A stretch of DNA of 64,000 bases from Chloroflexia bacterium SDU3-3 (lineage in GTDB: Bacteria; Chloroflexota; Chloroflexia; Chloroflexales; Roseiflexaceae): positions 1 through 64,000 of the forward strand of contig WBOU01000006.1 in assembly GCA_009268125.1 (NCBI GenBank). Reading direction: 5' to 3'. How positions within the stretch are numbered: the first letter of the stretch is position 1; every line of letters begins with the position of its first letter. This document shows, one piece after another, positions 17,452-25,839 of the stretch. The notes under the pieces were generated by a model. It was not told the origin of the DNA. It worked only from the letters and a program-made list of their open reading frames with translations, and did not search any database. Position numbers and translations under genes: made by a program.

Positions 17452-18357
17452 ATGTTTCGACGACTTCACGCCTTTATCGCGCTCACGGCCCTGATCGCTA
17501 CGCTCGTGATTGCCCCAACGAACAGCGTCAGCGCCAACGGCCCTACCCCACCCGAAGCCCTCGGACTCTCTTCGCATACGGTCAAGCTTAGCACCGGCGT
17601 CACCCTGCACTATGTGGAAAAAGGCAAGGGCAAAGACAACGTCATTATCTTCCTGCACGGCTACACCGACTCGTGGCGCTCGTTCGAGCGCAACCTGCCG
17701 CTGATCAGCAGCAAGTACCACGTCTACGCCCTCGACCAGCGCGGCCACGGCGACAGCTCGCGCCCGGCCTGCTGCTACACCCAGGCCGACTTCGCCAAGG
17801 ATGTGGTGGCGTTCATGGATTCCCAGGGTATCAAGCGCGCCAACTTGGTGGGCCACTCGATGGGCAGCTTCATCGCCCACAAGGTAGCCACCGACTACCG
17901 CACCCGTGTGGACAAACTGGTGCTGATCGGCTCGGCGCCCACCTCGGCAGGCAACGAGGTAATCATCGGCCTGAACGAGGCGGTGCAGACGCTGGAAGAC
18001 CCGATCGACCCGGCCTTCGTACGCGACTTCCAGGCCAGCACCTTCTACCGCCCCATCCCCGACGAGTTCCTCGACACGGCGGTGAGCGAGAGCCTGAAGG
18101 TGCCCGCATCGGTCTGGAAGCAGGCTCTGAACGGCCTGATCGCCGAGAACCACAGCGCCAAGCTGGGCCGCATTCACGCCCGCACCTTGATCATCTACGG
18201 CGATCAGGATGGCATCTTCACCCTGGCCGACCAGCAGGCCCTGGTGAAGGCGATCCCCCACGCCAAGCTGGTGGTGTACACCCAGACAGGCCACGGCACC
18301 CACGTCGAGCAGCCCCAGCGCTTCGTGGCCGACCTGCAGGCATTTCTGGCAAAATAA
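17452..18357 (+). CDS. Secreted alpha/beta hydrolase
   Basis: A 301-residue alpha/beta-hydrolase-fold protein with a signal peptide (MFRRLHAFIALTALIATLVI, then a VSAN-like cleavage region). The oxyanion loop HGYTDSWRSF, the nucleophile elbow GHSMGS (Ser near 137), the acid on the DGIF loop of YGDQDGIFTLADQ and the catalytic His in TGHGTHVEQP form a complete triad. The ATG at 17452 follows AAAGGAA; an in-frame ATG at 17404 would put 16 polar residues before the signal peptide and is rejected. The likely activity is an esterase or lactonase; the substrate cannot be told. It is a single gene with its own terminator. Confidence 0.85.
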   Translation: MFRRLHAFIALTALIATLVIAPTNSVSANGPTPPEALGLSSHTVKLSTGVTLHYVEKGKGKDNVIIFLHGYTDSWRSFERNLPLISSKYHVYALDQRGHGDSSRPACCYTQADFAKDVVAFMDSQGIKRANLVGHSMGSFIAHKVATDYRTRVDKLVLIGSAPTSAGNEVIIGLNEAVQTLEDPIDPAFVRDFQASTFYRPIPDEFLDTAVSESLKVPASVWKQALNGLIAENHSAKLGRIHARTLIIYGDQDGIFTLADQQALVKAIPHAKLVVYTQTGHGTHVEQPQRFVADLQAFLAK

Positions 18358-18383
18358 CTCGCAGCGCTCCGGCAGCATGGGCG

Positions 18384-18421
18384 GGCACGAAGGATGGTAT
18401 CATCCTTCGTGCCTGTTTTTT
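18384..18421 (+). terminator. Rho-independent terminator after alpha/beta hydrolase
   Basis: A perfect 13-bp stem GGCACGAAGGATG with its complement (18401-18413), a GTAT loop and a T6 run. Confidence 0.95.
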
Positions 18422-18567
18422 CATGCCTGCTCGGCGTATCGGTAGGCGCTGCGGTATCGCCCCGGTGGGTTGCGCAATCGGCCTACTACTTGCAATAATA
18501 ATCTGTCAGAAAAAGCGCCCGCCGCGCACCTGGACCAATGCATGTCCTCACCAATGGAGCCACGCTT

Positions 18568-19221
18568 ATGTCTACCCTGCCACACACCACTTCCTGGGAG
18601 CCTCAGTTCGAACAGTTTCTGCTCGATCGATCGAAGGGATTCGACGCCGCACACGACCTGGAGCACATCCGCCGCGTGGTGACCAACGCCCGCACGCTGG
18701 CGATGCTCGAAAACGCCGAGCTGGCCGTGGTCATCCCGGCGGCCTGGCTGCACGACTGCGTGGTGGTGCCCAAGAACTCGCCGCTGCGCGCGAACGCCTC
18801 GGCGCTGGCGGCCCAGGCGGCGGTGGCCTTCTTGCAGAGCATCCGCTACCCAGCGGAGCACCTGCCCGCCATCCGCCACGCCATCGAGGCCCACAGCTTC
18901 TCGGCCAACATCCCGCCGCGCAGCCGCGAGGCCAAGGTGGTGCAGGATGCCGACCGCCTGGATGCGCTGGGCGCGGTGGGTGTCGCCCGCTGCCTGATGC
19001 TTAGCGGCGCGCTCGGGCGGCGGCTCTACGACCCCGCCGAGCCGTTCCCGCTCGACCGCCCGCTGGATGACCAGGTGAATACGCTCGACCACTTCTATGT
19101 CAAGCTGTTCCAGCTGGCCGACCGCATGAACACTGCGTCGGGCCGCGCCGAGGCCGCCAAGCGCACCGCCTTCATGTGCGACTTCCTCGACCAGCTGAAG
19201 CTGGAGCTTTCCATGGAGTAG
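18568..19221 (+). CDS. HD-domain phosphohydrolase
   Basis: A 217-residue metal-dependent phosphohydrolase of the HD superfamily (YedJ/YpgQ-like). The metal ligands appear in order: His in FDAAHDLEHIRRV, the HD pair in AAWLHDCVVV, and Asp in VVQDADRLDALGAVG; IEAHSF supplies a further His. The relatives act on nucleotides or other phosphomonoesters; the substrate is unknown. I start at the ATG at 18568, with GGAG 8 nt upstream, rather than 18538. It converges with hcp over a shared terminator. Confidence 0.85.
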   Translation: MSTLPHTTSWEPQFEQFLLDRSKGFDAAHDLEHIRRVVTNARTLAMLENAELAVVIPAAWLHDCVVVPKNSPLRANASALAAQAAVAFLQSIRYPAEHLPAIRHAIEAHSFSANIPPRSREAKVVQDADRLDALGAVGVARCLMLSGALGRRLYDPAEPFPLDRPLDDQVNTLDHFYVKLFQLADRMNTASGRAEAAKRTAFMCDFLDQLKLELSME

Positions 19222-19255
19222 CAGTCGGACAAGCGTTCGAACGGCGATTCACCAA

Positions 19256-19302
19256 ACACAACGCGGGCGTGTGAGCTTGATGCTCACATGCCCGCGTTGT
19301 GT
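19256..19302. terminator. Bidirectional terminator between HD gene and hcp
   Basis: Two 21-nt arms (19256-19276 and 19282-19302, core ACGCGGGC) pair with one mismatch around a 5-nt loop, and lie between convergent stop codons. Confidence 0.9.
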
Positions 19303-19314
19303 TCTATCAGTGCA

Positions 19315-20985
19315 CTACGCACCAACCATCATCGCGGCGATGTCCTCCTGCGGCGTGGAGATGCCCTTCAGGTCGAAGGTGTTCACCAGCAGATCGCGCA
19401 CATTGGGCGAGAGGAAGGCGGGCAGCGTCGGTCCAAGCCGAATGTGCTTGACGCCCAGCGAGAGCAGCGAGAGCAGCACCAGCACGGCCTTCTGCTCGTA
19501 CCACGCGATGTCATACGAGATCGGCAGATCGTTGATGTGCTGCGCGCCCACGGCCTTGGCCAGCGCCTGCGCGATCACCACCAGCGAGTACGAGTCGTTG
19601 CACTGCCCGGCGTCCAGCACGCGCGGCAGTCCGCCAATGGTGCCCAGGTTCAGCTTGTTGTAGCGGTACTTGGCACAGCCTGCGGTGAGGATCATGGTGT
19701 CCTGGGGCAGGGCCTGGGCCACGTCGGTGTAGTAGCTGCGCTCCTTGTGGCGGCCATCGCAGCCCGCCATCACCACAAAGCGCTTGAGCGCGCCCGAGGA
19801 GATGGCCTCCAGCACCTTGTCGGCCTGGCCCAGCACGGTGCTGCGGGCGAAGCCGGTGGGGATCTCGCCATGCTCCAGCTCGATGGGCGGCGGGCAGGTG
19901 CGGGCCAGTGCGATCAGCGGGGCGAAGTCCTTCTGGCCGCCCGGCGCGCGGTCGGCCACGTGCGCCACATCGGCGTAGCCCGCCATGCCGGTAGTGAAGA
20001 TCCGGCCCTGGTAGCTGGCGCGCGGCTGCTGGATGCAGTTGGTGGTCATCAGGATGGGGCCGTTGAAGCGCTCGAAGTCGCGCTGCTGGGTCCACCACGC
20101 GCCGCCGTAGTTGCCCGCCAGGTGCGCAAAGCGCTTGAAGGCCGGGTAGGCGTGGGCGGGCAGCATCTCGCCGTGGGTGTAGACCATCACGCCGGTGCCC
20201 TCGGTCTGCTCCAGCAGCTCGTAGAGGTCGAGCAGGTCGTGGCCGCTCACCAGGATGCCCGGGGCACCGGGGCGCACGCCAATCGGCACCATGGTCGGCT
20301 CGGGGTGGCCGAAACGGCCCGTATTGGCCCCATCCAGCAGAGCCATGGCCTGCACGCCCACCTCGCCGCAGCGCAGGGCCAGCGCGGTCAGCGCCGCCGC
20401 ATCTAGGCTGTCATCCAGGGTGGCGGCCAGCGCCTGCTGCATGAAGGCCAGCAGGTCGGCATCGATGTGCTCAAGCACATAGGCGTGGTCGCAGTAGGCC
20501 GAAAGCCCCTTCAGGCCATAGGTAATCAGCTCGCGCAGCGACTGGACATCGGCGTCGGGGTGGGGGTTGGCGTGGGGCGAGTGGGCGCGGCCCCGCTCGA
20601 CGAACGCGGCCATGTCGCCCTCTGCCGTGCAGCGGGCGGCCTCGGGCAGCGGGCCGGGGCAGCGTAGCCCGGCGGCGTGGCGGGCCGCGTGCACCCGCTG
20701 GCGCAGGGCGTTGCGGCGCTCCACCGCCTCGCGGGTGAGCTGGCAGATCCGCTCGCCGTCGAAGTTCACATTGGTGAGCGTGGCAAACAGGCCCTGGGCG
20801 ATGAAGATGCCCGTGGCCGTATCGTTGATGCCGCTGTCGAGGGCGCGCACGCCCACGGCCGCAAGCCCTTTCAGCGCATAGAGCAGCTCATCCTGCAGCG
20901 CTGCGATCGTCTCATCCTTGCCGCAGATCCCGCGGATATCGCAGCCGCTGTTCTTACTCGTCTCCTGACACTGGTAGCAAAACAT
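19315..20985 (-). CDS. hcp: Hydroxylamine reductase / hybrid-cluster protein
   Basis: Hcp (556 residues) carries an N-terminal [4Fe-4S] cubane and the Fe-S-O hybrid cluster; it reduces hydroxylamine and, in E. coli, acts as a high-affinity NO reductase in nitrosative stress. The start at 20985 gives FCYQCQET..., with Cys spacing C-X2-C-X8-C-X5-C as in the anaerobe-type class, and AGGAGAGG lies just upstream. Hybrid-cluster ligands are visible in VMVYTHGEMLPAHAYP, HLAGNYGGAWWTQ, FVVMAGCDGRH, LTAGCAKYRYN and DAGQCNDSYS. No hcr reductase gene is adjacent. The upstream gene is a Crp/Fnr regulator, and an Fnr-like site sits in the promoter. Confidence 0.95.
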   Translation of the reverse strand: MFCYQCQETSKNSGCDIRGICGKDETIAALQDELLYALKGLAAVGVRALDSGINDTATGIFIAQGLFATLTNVNFDGERICQLTREAVERRNALRQRVHAARHAAGLRCPGPLPEAARCTAEGDMAAFVERGRAHSPHANPHPDADVQSLRELITYGLKGLSAYCDHAYVLEHIDADLLAFMQQALAATLDDSLDAAALTALALRCGEVGVQAMALLDGANTGRFGHPEPTMVPIGVRPGAPGILVSGHDLLDLYELLEQTEGTGVMVYTHGEMLPAHAYPAFKRFAHLAGNYGGAWWTQQRDFERFNGPILMTTNCIQQPRASYQGRIFTTGMAGYADVAHVADRAPGGQKDFAPLIALARTCPPPIELEHGEIPTGFARSTVLGQADKVLEAISSGALKRFVVMAGCDGRHKERSYYTDVAQALPQDTMILTAGCAKYRYNKLNLGTIGGLPRVLDAGQCNDSYSLVVIAQALAKAVGAQHINDLPISYDIAWYEQKAVLVLLSLLSLGVKHIRLGPTLPAFLSPNVRDLLVNTFDLKGISTPQEDIAAMMVGA

Positions 20986-21017
20986 CGCGCCTCTCCTCAT
21001 TTTTATACCTTGAGAAG

Positions 21018-21060
21018 AGCATACCAGCGGCGCACAGCGCTGTCTTTGCGCTAGCGCAAA
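21018..21060 (-). promoter_or_regulatory. hcp promoter with Fnr-type site at -41.5
   Basis: The 16-bp perfect palindrome TTTGCGCTAGCGCAAA (21045-21060) is a TTGCG-N4-CGCAA site. An extended -10, TGG-TATGCT (hexamer 21018-21023 on the minus strand), places +1 near 21011 and the palindrome centre at -41.5, the class II activator position for Crp/Fnr proteins. The hcp ATG is about 26 nt downstream of +1. Confidence 0.75.
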
Positions 21061-21085
21061 CAGATCCTTTCCGAGAGATCAGAGC

Positions 21086-21160
21086 GTTTACCACCAAGGC
21101 TGCAAGGCTCCACGTTTCTTTATAATCTCGGAGTCTTGGAGCCTTGGTGGTGAAATCATG
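21086..21160. repeat. Inverted pair of module repeats between crp-like gene and hcp
   Basis: TTTACCACCAAGGCTGCAAG (about 21089-21108) and an inverted partner ending in GGAGCCTTGGTGGTGAAAT (about 21137-21155) face each other across about 25 nt, so a transcript would fold into a long hairpin. It abuts the stop codon of the crp-like gene and could terminate it. Confidence 0.7.
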
Positions 21161-21878
21161 ACTCCGGCAGATCCTCGGCGATCTGAGTGAGACGCTGGGG
21201 CAGCAGCAGGGCCACGCGCTCGCGCCCGGTGCTGACGATGCCCTGCTGCTCCCAGCCGCTGAGGATGCGGCTGACGGTGTAGAGCGTGGTGCCGGTCATC
21301 TCGGCGATATCCTGGCGGGCCAGGGGCAGATCGAGCGCGATGCCGCCTGCGTCGGGGCGGCCCACCTGGGCCACCAGCCGCAGCAGGGCGCGGGCCACCC
21401 GCCGCTCGACACGCTCGGTGGACAGCTCGCGATAGCGCTGCTGCAGCTCCACAAAGCGGCCCGAGACCATGTGCAGCGCGCGCAGCGCCAGCCGGGGCGT
21501 GCGCTCGATCAGGGCCAGCAGCGCGGCGCGCTCCCAGACCAGCGCGGCGCAGTCGTCGATAGCCTGCAGATCGAGCGGGTACTCCGCGCCACGGATGGCC
21601 GCGACGATGCCCACCTCCTGGTAGGGCGTCACCAGGCCCATGATCACCTGCTGGCCCTCGGCGCTGATCTGGCTGAGCCGACCGTGGCCGGAGACCAGCA
21701 CATAAAAGGACTCGGCGGGGTCGCCCTGGTGGAACAGGAAGGCCCCCGCCGCAGTGCGCGCCAGGTGTGCGGCGCTGGCCGCATAGGTAAGCGCCTGGTC
21801 ATCAAGGTCGTGAAAAAAGCGGCACTGGCGCAGCAGGGCGGGCTGGCAGGCGATCTGCTGGGCGGTCTCTTGCTCCAT
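21156..21878 (-). CDS. Crp/Fnr-family transcriptional regulator
   Basis: A 240-residue regulator with an N-terminal cyclic-nucleotide-binding-like beta-barrel (GAFLFHQGDPAESFYVLVSG) and a C-terminal winged helix. The recognition helix lies in MTGTTLYTVSRILSGWEQQG: the Ser-Arg pair used by Fnr is kept, but the preceding Fnr Glu is Tyr. No N-terminal Cys quartet for an Fnr [4Fe-4S] cluster is seen, so it may sense NO through haem or something else. GAGGAGC precedes the ATG at 21878. Its position just upstream of hcp and the TTGCG-N4-CGCAA site suggest it activates hcp in nitrosative stress, like HcpR/Dnr-type regulators; that is inference. Confidence 0.88.
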   Translation of the reverse strand: MEQETAQQIACQPALLRQCRFFHDLDDQALTYAASAAHLARTAAGAFLFHQGDPAESFYVLVSGHGRLSQISAEGQQVIMGLVTPYQEVGIVAAIRGAEYPLDLQAIDDCAALVWERAALLALIERTPRLALRALHMVSGRFVELQQRYRELSTERVERRVARALLRLVAQVGRPDAGGIALDLPLARQDIAEMTGTTLYTVSRILSGWEQQGIVSTGRERVALLLPQRLTQIAEDLPES

Positions 21879-21936
21879 GGTGCTCCTCGCGGTGTGGCGG
21901 ATGTGGCCATTATACGCCGCGCGCGGCGACCACATG

Positions 21937-21976
21937 CCAAAACCACCCTCGCAATAGTTTGCGAGGGTGGTTTTGG
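21937..21976. terminator. Terminator downstream of GH5 gene
   Basis: A perfect 18-bp stem, CCAAAACCACCCTCGCAA (21937-21954) with its complement (21959-21976), around a 4-nt loop. The A/T-ended arms would serve either strand. Confidence 0.85.
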
Positions 21977-22023
21977 TTCCCCGATGCTCGGGGCGGTTCA
22001 CATGTGGCCCTAGGGCCTGCGGA

Positions 22024-24006
22024 CTACTTGGCCTCGAAGTGGCTCCAGGCGTAGGGGCCGGTGTAGCTCACGTACCAGTAGCCGTCGATCGCCGCCGGGA
22101 AGCTGCCCGACGAGGCCCACTTGTTAGTGAAGTCCACGCCGTTGATGGTCAGCTTGGTCAGGTTCCACGAGTTGACGTAGCTGCCCAGGCTGCTAGCCTT
22201 CCAGCAGAAGGTGCCAGCGCCGTCGTAGCTGAATGGCCCGCTGATGGTCGAGCTGACCGGGCTGCAGGCCCCACCAGGCGTGGTGGTCGGCGTCACCGGG
22301 GTCGCGGTCGGCGTCACCGGCGTGGCCGTCGGGGTCACCGGGGTCTTGGTCGGGGTCACCGTCACCGGGGTCGGGGTCACCGTCACCGGGGTCGGGGTCA
22401 CCGGGGTGGCCGTCACGGTCTTGGTGGGGGTCACCGTCACCGGGGTGGTGGTCACCGGGGTGGTCGGCGTCACCGTCACCGGCGTGCCGGGCACCGAGCC
22501 GACAGCCCACAGGCGCTTCAGCAGGTTGGTCTTGCGGGTGTCCCAGGTGCCCCAGGTGCCCCAGGCCGACTCGTTGCTGCCCGCGATGTAGGGCGAGGTG
22601 TAGAGGCCGCCGGTATCGCCGGACTCGGGGTTGATCGACCAGTACACGGTGTCGGTGATGCCGCGATCGATCAGGTAGTCAACGAAGGCGGTCTGCCACT
22701 TCAGGTCGGTGGTCTTGTCGGTCAGGTAGCCGAAGCGGTTCTTGTCGCGCAGGGTCGCGCCGCCGCCGGGCCAGTCGACGTTGCCGCCGAACTCGCCGAT
22801 CACCACGGCGTAGCCCATCGCCTTCAGGTAGCCGAAGTGCTCATCCCAGCCCTGGCGCAGCAGCGTCGGGTTGATCACAATGTTGCACTTGGCATCGCCA
22901 GCGGCGTCGCCCTCCAAGCCAGCGCACTGCGGCTGGGCCGGGTCCATAAACTGCGCGCCGACGAAGACCGAGGGGCCGTAGGCGTGCGGGGTGAAGACCA
23001 GGCGCTCCTTCGGGACGTTCGGCGGGTTCGCGCCGGCCTCGAAGAGGTTCTCGCCCCAGTTCGGGGTGATGCCACCGCCGTGCGGCACCTGGGTGACGGT
23101 GTCCGGCGTGCCATCCTGGTTGCCAGCAGTGGCCGAGATGCCCTGCGTGAAGATCAGGATGTTGGGGTTCACCTCGTTGATCGCGGTGTAGGCGTGCTCG
23201 GTCAGGGTCTTCCACTCCTCCCAGGTGTAGTCCCAGGGCTCGTTGAAGATGTCGATACCGATGATGTTGCTCACGCCCAGCGTCGAGGAGAAGCCAGCCA
23301 GGGTCTTCAGATCCTGCAGCCAGATAGTCTCGTTGTAGGGCTGGATGCGGGTCACGGTCGAGGGGTTGTTGGTCGAGGCGCAGGACGAGTCCTCGCGCTT
23401 GAAGTCGTAGTTGTCGCGCTCAGCATCCACATAGGGCGGGCGGGCATCCAGGCGGCCCTTGCGCCAGTCCACGTAGTTCGAGCACGAGTGGATGTCGAGC
23501 ATCACGTCGATGCCAGCGGCGTCGGCGGCCTTGATCATGGTCTCAAGGGCCAGGCGCGAGTTGGCGATGCGCACCGAGGGGTCATTCTTCAGCACTGGCT
23601 CGCGGCCCTGCGGGTCGTTGGCGTCCAGGGTCTGGTGCGAGAGCGGCAGGCGGATGACGTTGATGCCAAGCGCCTTCATCTCGTTGAGGTCCTGGGTGAT
23701 GGTGCGGCCGCTGGGTGCCCACCACACGTTGCCGATATACTGCTCCATCGGCGCGCCGCGCGGGTTGGTCGAGTCGCTGGCCGGCTCATAGCGGCCCTGT
23801 AGGCCGAACCACGATCCGCCGCGGATCTGGTAGATCTGGCCATTCTTGGTGATCTGGCCCTGTGCGTTCACGCGGAACACGGCGGGCGTGCCAGCTGCCC
23901 CTGCATCCTTCGATGCGAGACCCTGGGAGGAAAGTAGCATCGGCGCAACAAGTGCAACTGCTGCCGCTGTCACCCATCGACGTTTGAAACTCCGGAGTTT
24001 TGTCAC
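22024..24006 (-). CDS. Secreted GH5 glycanase (endoglucanase-like) with C-terminal module
   Basis: A modular exported enzyme of about 660 residues: signal peptide (KRRWVTAAAVALVAPMLL), a GH5 TIM barrel to about residue 500, a Pro/Thr/Val linker (about 505-577, repeats of VTPTP and PVTVTPT), and a C-terminal module of about 80 residues with a Cys pair and several Trp/Tyr residues, probably a carbohydrate-binding domain I cannot assign. The acid/base Glu is in IDIFNEPWDYTWE (near 254) and the nucleophile in VVIGEFGGNVDW (near 404). GGAGG lies 5 nt before a GTG at 24006, so that start is preferred over the ATG at 24018, which lacks a ribosome-binding site. Cellulose or mannan is the likely substrate; the subfamily is not resolved. 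The promoter region has CCGTGAC repeats. Confidence 0.88.
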   Translation of the reverse strand: MTKLRSFKRRWVTAAAVALVAPMLLSSQGLASKDAGAAGTPAVFRVNAQGQITKNGQIYQIRGGSWFGLQGRYEPASDSTNPRGAPMEQYIGNVWWAPSGRTITQDLNEMKALGINVIRLPLSHQTLDANDPQGREPVLKNDPSVRIANSRLALETMIKAADAAGIDVMLDIHSCSNYVDWRKGRLDARPPYVDAERDNYDFKREDSSCASTNNPSTVTRIQPYNETIWLQDLKTLAGFSSTLGVSNIIGIDIFNEPWDYTWEEWKTLTEHAYTAINEVNPNILIFTQGISATAGNQDGTPDTVTQVPHGGGITPNWGENLFEAGANPPNVPKERLVFTPHAYGPSVFVGAQFMDPAQPQCAGLEGDAAGDAKCNIVINPTLLRQGWDEHFGYLKAMGYAVVIGEFGGNVDWPGGGATLRDKNRFGYLTDKTTDLKWQTAFVDYLIDRGITDTVYWSINPESGDTGGLYTSPYIAGSNESAWGTWGTWDTRKTNLLKRLWAVGSVPGTPVTVTPTTPVTTTPVTVTPTKTVTATPVTPTPVTVTPTPVTVTPTKTPVTPTATPVTPTATPVTPTTTPGGACSPVSSTISGPFSYDGAGTFCWKASSLGSYVNSWNLTKLTINGVDFTNKWASSGSFPAAIDGYWYVSYTGPYAWSHFEAK

Positions 24007-24325
24007 GAATGCCTCCATTGACTTCGAACAAAGAGCGGAACAATGTGCCCAGGCCGGTCGGCAGCGAGCAGTGCTTGGCCGCGCCGGTGTGGTGCGTGGC
24101 GTGGGTCGGGGCAGTTCTCTGCGCTGCTCTTCTCACCGCGTCACGATATGGGTATAGCATAGTGTCCGATAGTCACGGAAGCGTCACGGTCGCCGTCACG
24201 GAAAGCGTTGAAATAACCAATTTTTGAGGGATATGGGGGGAATTTAAGCGGGGAAGGGGGAAATCGGCAGTATTCTCGGTATGGGCAGGCCCCCTGGCGG
24301 CGCACCAAGGGGCCTGGCCACGATG
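24007..24325. other. Leader and promoter region of GH5 gene
   Basis: No gene. It holds the CCGTGAC repeats and a -10-like hexamer (24156-24201), a long GH5 leader, and near 24283-24316 a GC-rich imperfect stem (AGGCCCCCTGG with CCAAGGGGCCT) that may end the binding-protein gene to its left. Confidence 0.65.
24156..24201 (-). promoter_or_regulatory. CCGTGAC direct repeats and -10 box upstream of GH5 gene
   Basis: On the minus strand CCGTGAC occurs at 24195-24201, 24183-24189 and 24172-24178 (12 and 11 bp apart), then 10 nt, then TATGCT (24156-24161). The heptamers with 11-bp pitch resemble binding sites of OmpR/SARP-type winged-helix activators. The metzincin gene at 55179 has the same layout. 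Confidence 0.7.
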
Positions 24326-25351
24326 CTACGGGGTGGGCTGCGGCAGCAGGAACTTCTCTAGGTCGTCGATCACCAGATTCGCGGCGATCAGGCCGATGCT
24401 GGTGTACCAGTAGTCGTCGTTCACCTGGACCACGCGCTGGCGCTCGACCGCCTTGAGCTGCTTCCACAGCGGGTCGTTCAGGTACTCATCCACCGGCGCA
24501 TCCTCGGGCTTGCCGTAGATGCCGTAGAAGATGACATCGCCATCCAGATCGCCGATCAGCTCTTTGCTGGCCTCAGTCCAGACCTTGTCGGTGAGCTGCT
24601 GGGCAGCGGGGCGGGGGAACTGGCCCTCGGCTAAAATGGTGCCGATGAAGCTGCCCGCGTGGTAGATGCGGGTCTGCCCGCCCTGCATGAAGCGCACCAT
24701 CGAGACGGTGGGCATGGGGCCTGCCGCGCTCAGCTTGGCGTGCAGGTCGGCCAGGCGGCGCTGGTAGTCGGCCACCAGCGCCTCGCCCTCCTGCTGCTTG
24801 CCCATGGCCTCGGCGAACAGGCGGAAGTTGTCCAGCCAGGCGTCGCCCAGGCGCTCGGCAAACACGGTGGGGGCGATCTTCGAGAGCAGCTCATAGCGAT
24901 CGGCGTCGCGGGTCTTGCTGCTGAGAATGAGGTCGGGCTTGAGCGCGAGGATCTTCTCTAGGTTGGGCGAGGCGATTGTGCCCACCACCTCGATGCCCTC
25001 GGTCTTGTCGCCCAGGTACGCGGGGAACTTGCCATCCTCGAAGATGGTGACCGAACCGACCGGCTTGATGCCGAGGATCAGCGCCGCATCCAGCTCGCCC
25101 ATGTCGAGCGTGACCACACGCTTGGGCGCTATGGGCACCAGGGTCTCGCCCATGGCGTGCTTGACCAAGCGCGTGGCGGCTTCGGCGGTGGCGGCAGGCG
25201 CGGCGCTGGCGACAGGTGCGGCGCTGGCCTCGGCGCTGGCAGCAGCGGGGGACGTGGCGGCGGGGGTGGGCGCGGTGGCGGCGGGGGCAGCGCAGCTGGC
25301 CAGCGTGGCGCACAGCGCGATGGCGCTCAGGGCGCGGCGGATGTGGTACAT
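24326..25351 (-). CDS. Iron-siderophore ABC transporter substrate-binding lipoprotein
   Basis: A 341-residue lipoprotein: the signal peptide ends in the lipobox LASC near residue 20, followed by an Ala/Pro/Thr-rich tether to about 55 and then a class III (FecB/BtuF-type) binding domain. Typical segments are KRVVTLDMGELDAALILGIK, LEKILALKPDLILSS, and a C-terminal KQLKAVERQRVVQVNDDYW. Such proteins bind ferric siderophores outside the membrane. No permease or ATPase is adjacent, so it is an orphan that would need partners elsewhere. A cobalamin or haem ligand is possible but less likely. Confidence 0.85.
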   Translation of the reverse strand: MYHIRRALSAIALCATLASCAAPAATAPTPAATSPAAASAEASAAPVASAAPAATAEAATRLVKHAMGETLVPIAPKRVVTLDMGELDAALILGIKPVGSVTIFEDGKFPAYLGDKTEGIEVVGTIASPNLEKILALKPDLILSSKTRDADRYELLSKIAPTVFAERLGDAWLDNFRLFAEAMGKQQEGEALVADYQRRLADLHAKLSAAGPMPTVSMVRFMQGGQTRIYHAGSFIGTILAEGQFPRPAAQQLTDKVWTEASKELIGDLDGDVIFYGIYGKPEDAPVDEYLNDPLWKQLKAVERQRVVQVNDDYWYTSIGLIAANLVIDDLEKFLLPQPTP

Positions 25352-25520
25352 GTGCGAAGGTCTTTCCTCAGGTCAGGCCGCACGGCGGGCGGAAGGCTCG
25401 ACGCAGCGTGCTGCCGGTTTTAATCGGGCATTAGGATAGACGCATCGCTGAAGATTGTCAAGTTTTCACTATAGAAACCGATAAATAGCACCCACACTAG
25501 GGGTAGAACAGGTACATGCT

Positions 25521-25823
25521 ATGGGGCTGGATGTGGTACTTCTGGGGCAGCGCGGCGCGCAGATCGGCCTGCTGGAAATAGCCGAGCCGCTGCACCGCGC
25601 GATCTTCACCACGGCCTACTGGGGCAGCTGCCACCGCCTGCGCCGACTGCGCGACTACTACCGCACCAACCTGCGCCTCACAGGCGAGGATGTGCGTGCT
25701 CTGGCCCAGGAGCTGGCCAGCATCCGCAGGTATATCGACCCGCAGCAGCACGCCGCGCTCGACGCGCTGGCCACCGCGCTCTCCGACGAGCGGGTGTGCG
25801 CGGTGGCTATCGCGGGCGACTAG
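25521..25823 (+). CDS. Small conserved-looking hypothetical protein
   Basis: This 100-residue protein has no recognised domain. Codon choice is GC3-rich like neighbouring genes, and the sequence predicts a short beta start (MGLDVVLLG) followed by amphipathic helices rich in Arg and Leu (HRLRRLRDYYRTNLRLTGED). It ends 17 nt before the convergent lamin-tail gene. An overlapping minus-strand frame (25497-25997) runs into that gene and is less plausible. The ribosome-binding site is weak. Confidence 0.5.
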   Translation: MGLDVVLLGQRGAQIGLLEIAEPLHRAIFTTAYWGSCHRLRRLRDYYRTNLRLTGEDVRALAQELASIRRYIDPQQHAALDALATALSDERVCAVAIAGD

Positions 25824-25839
25824 CCGGGCGGCAGGGAGA

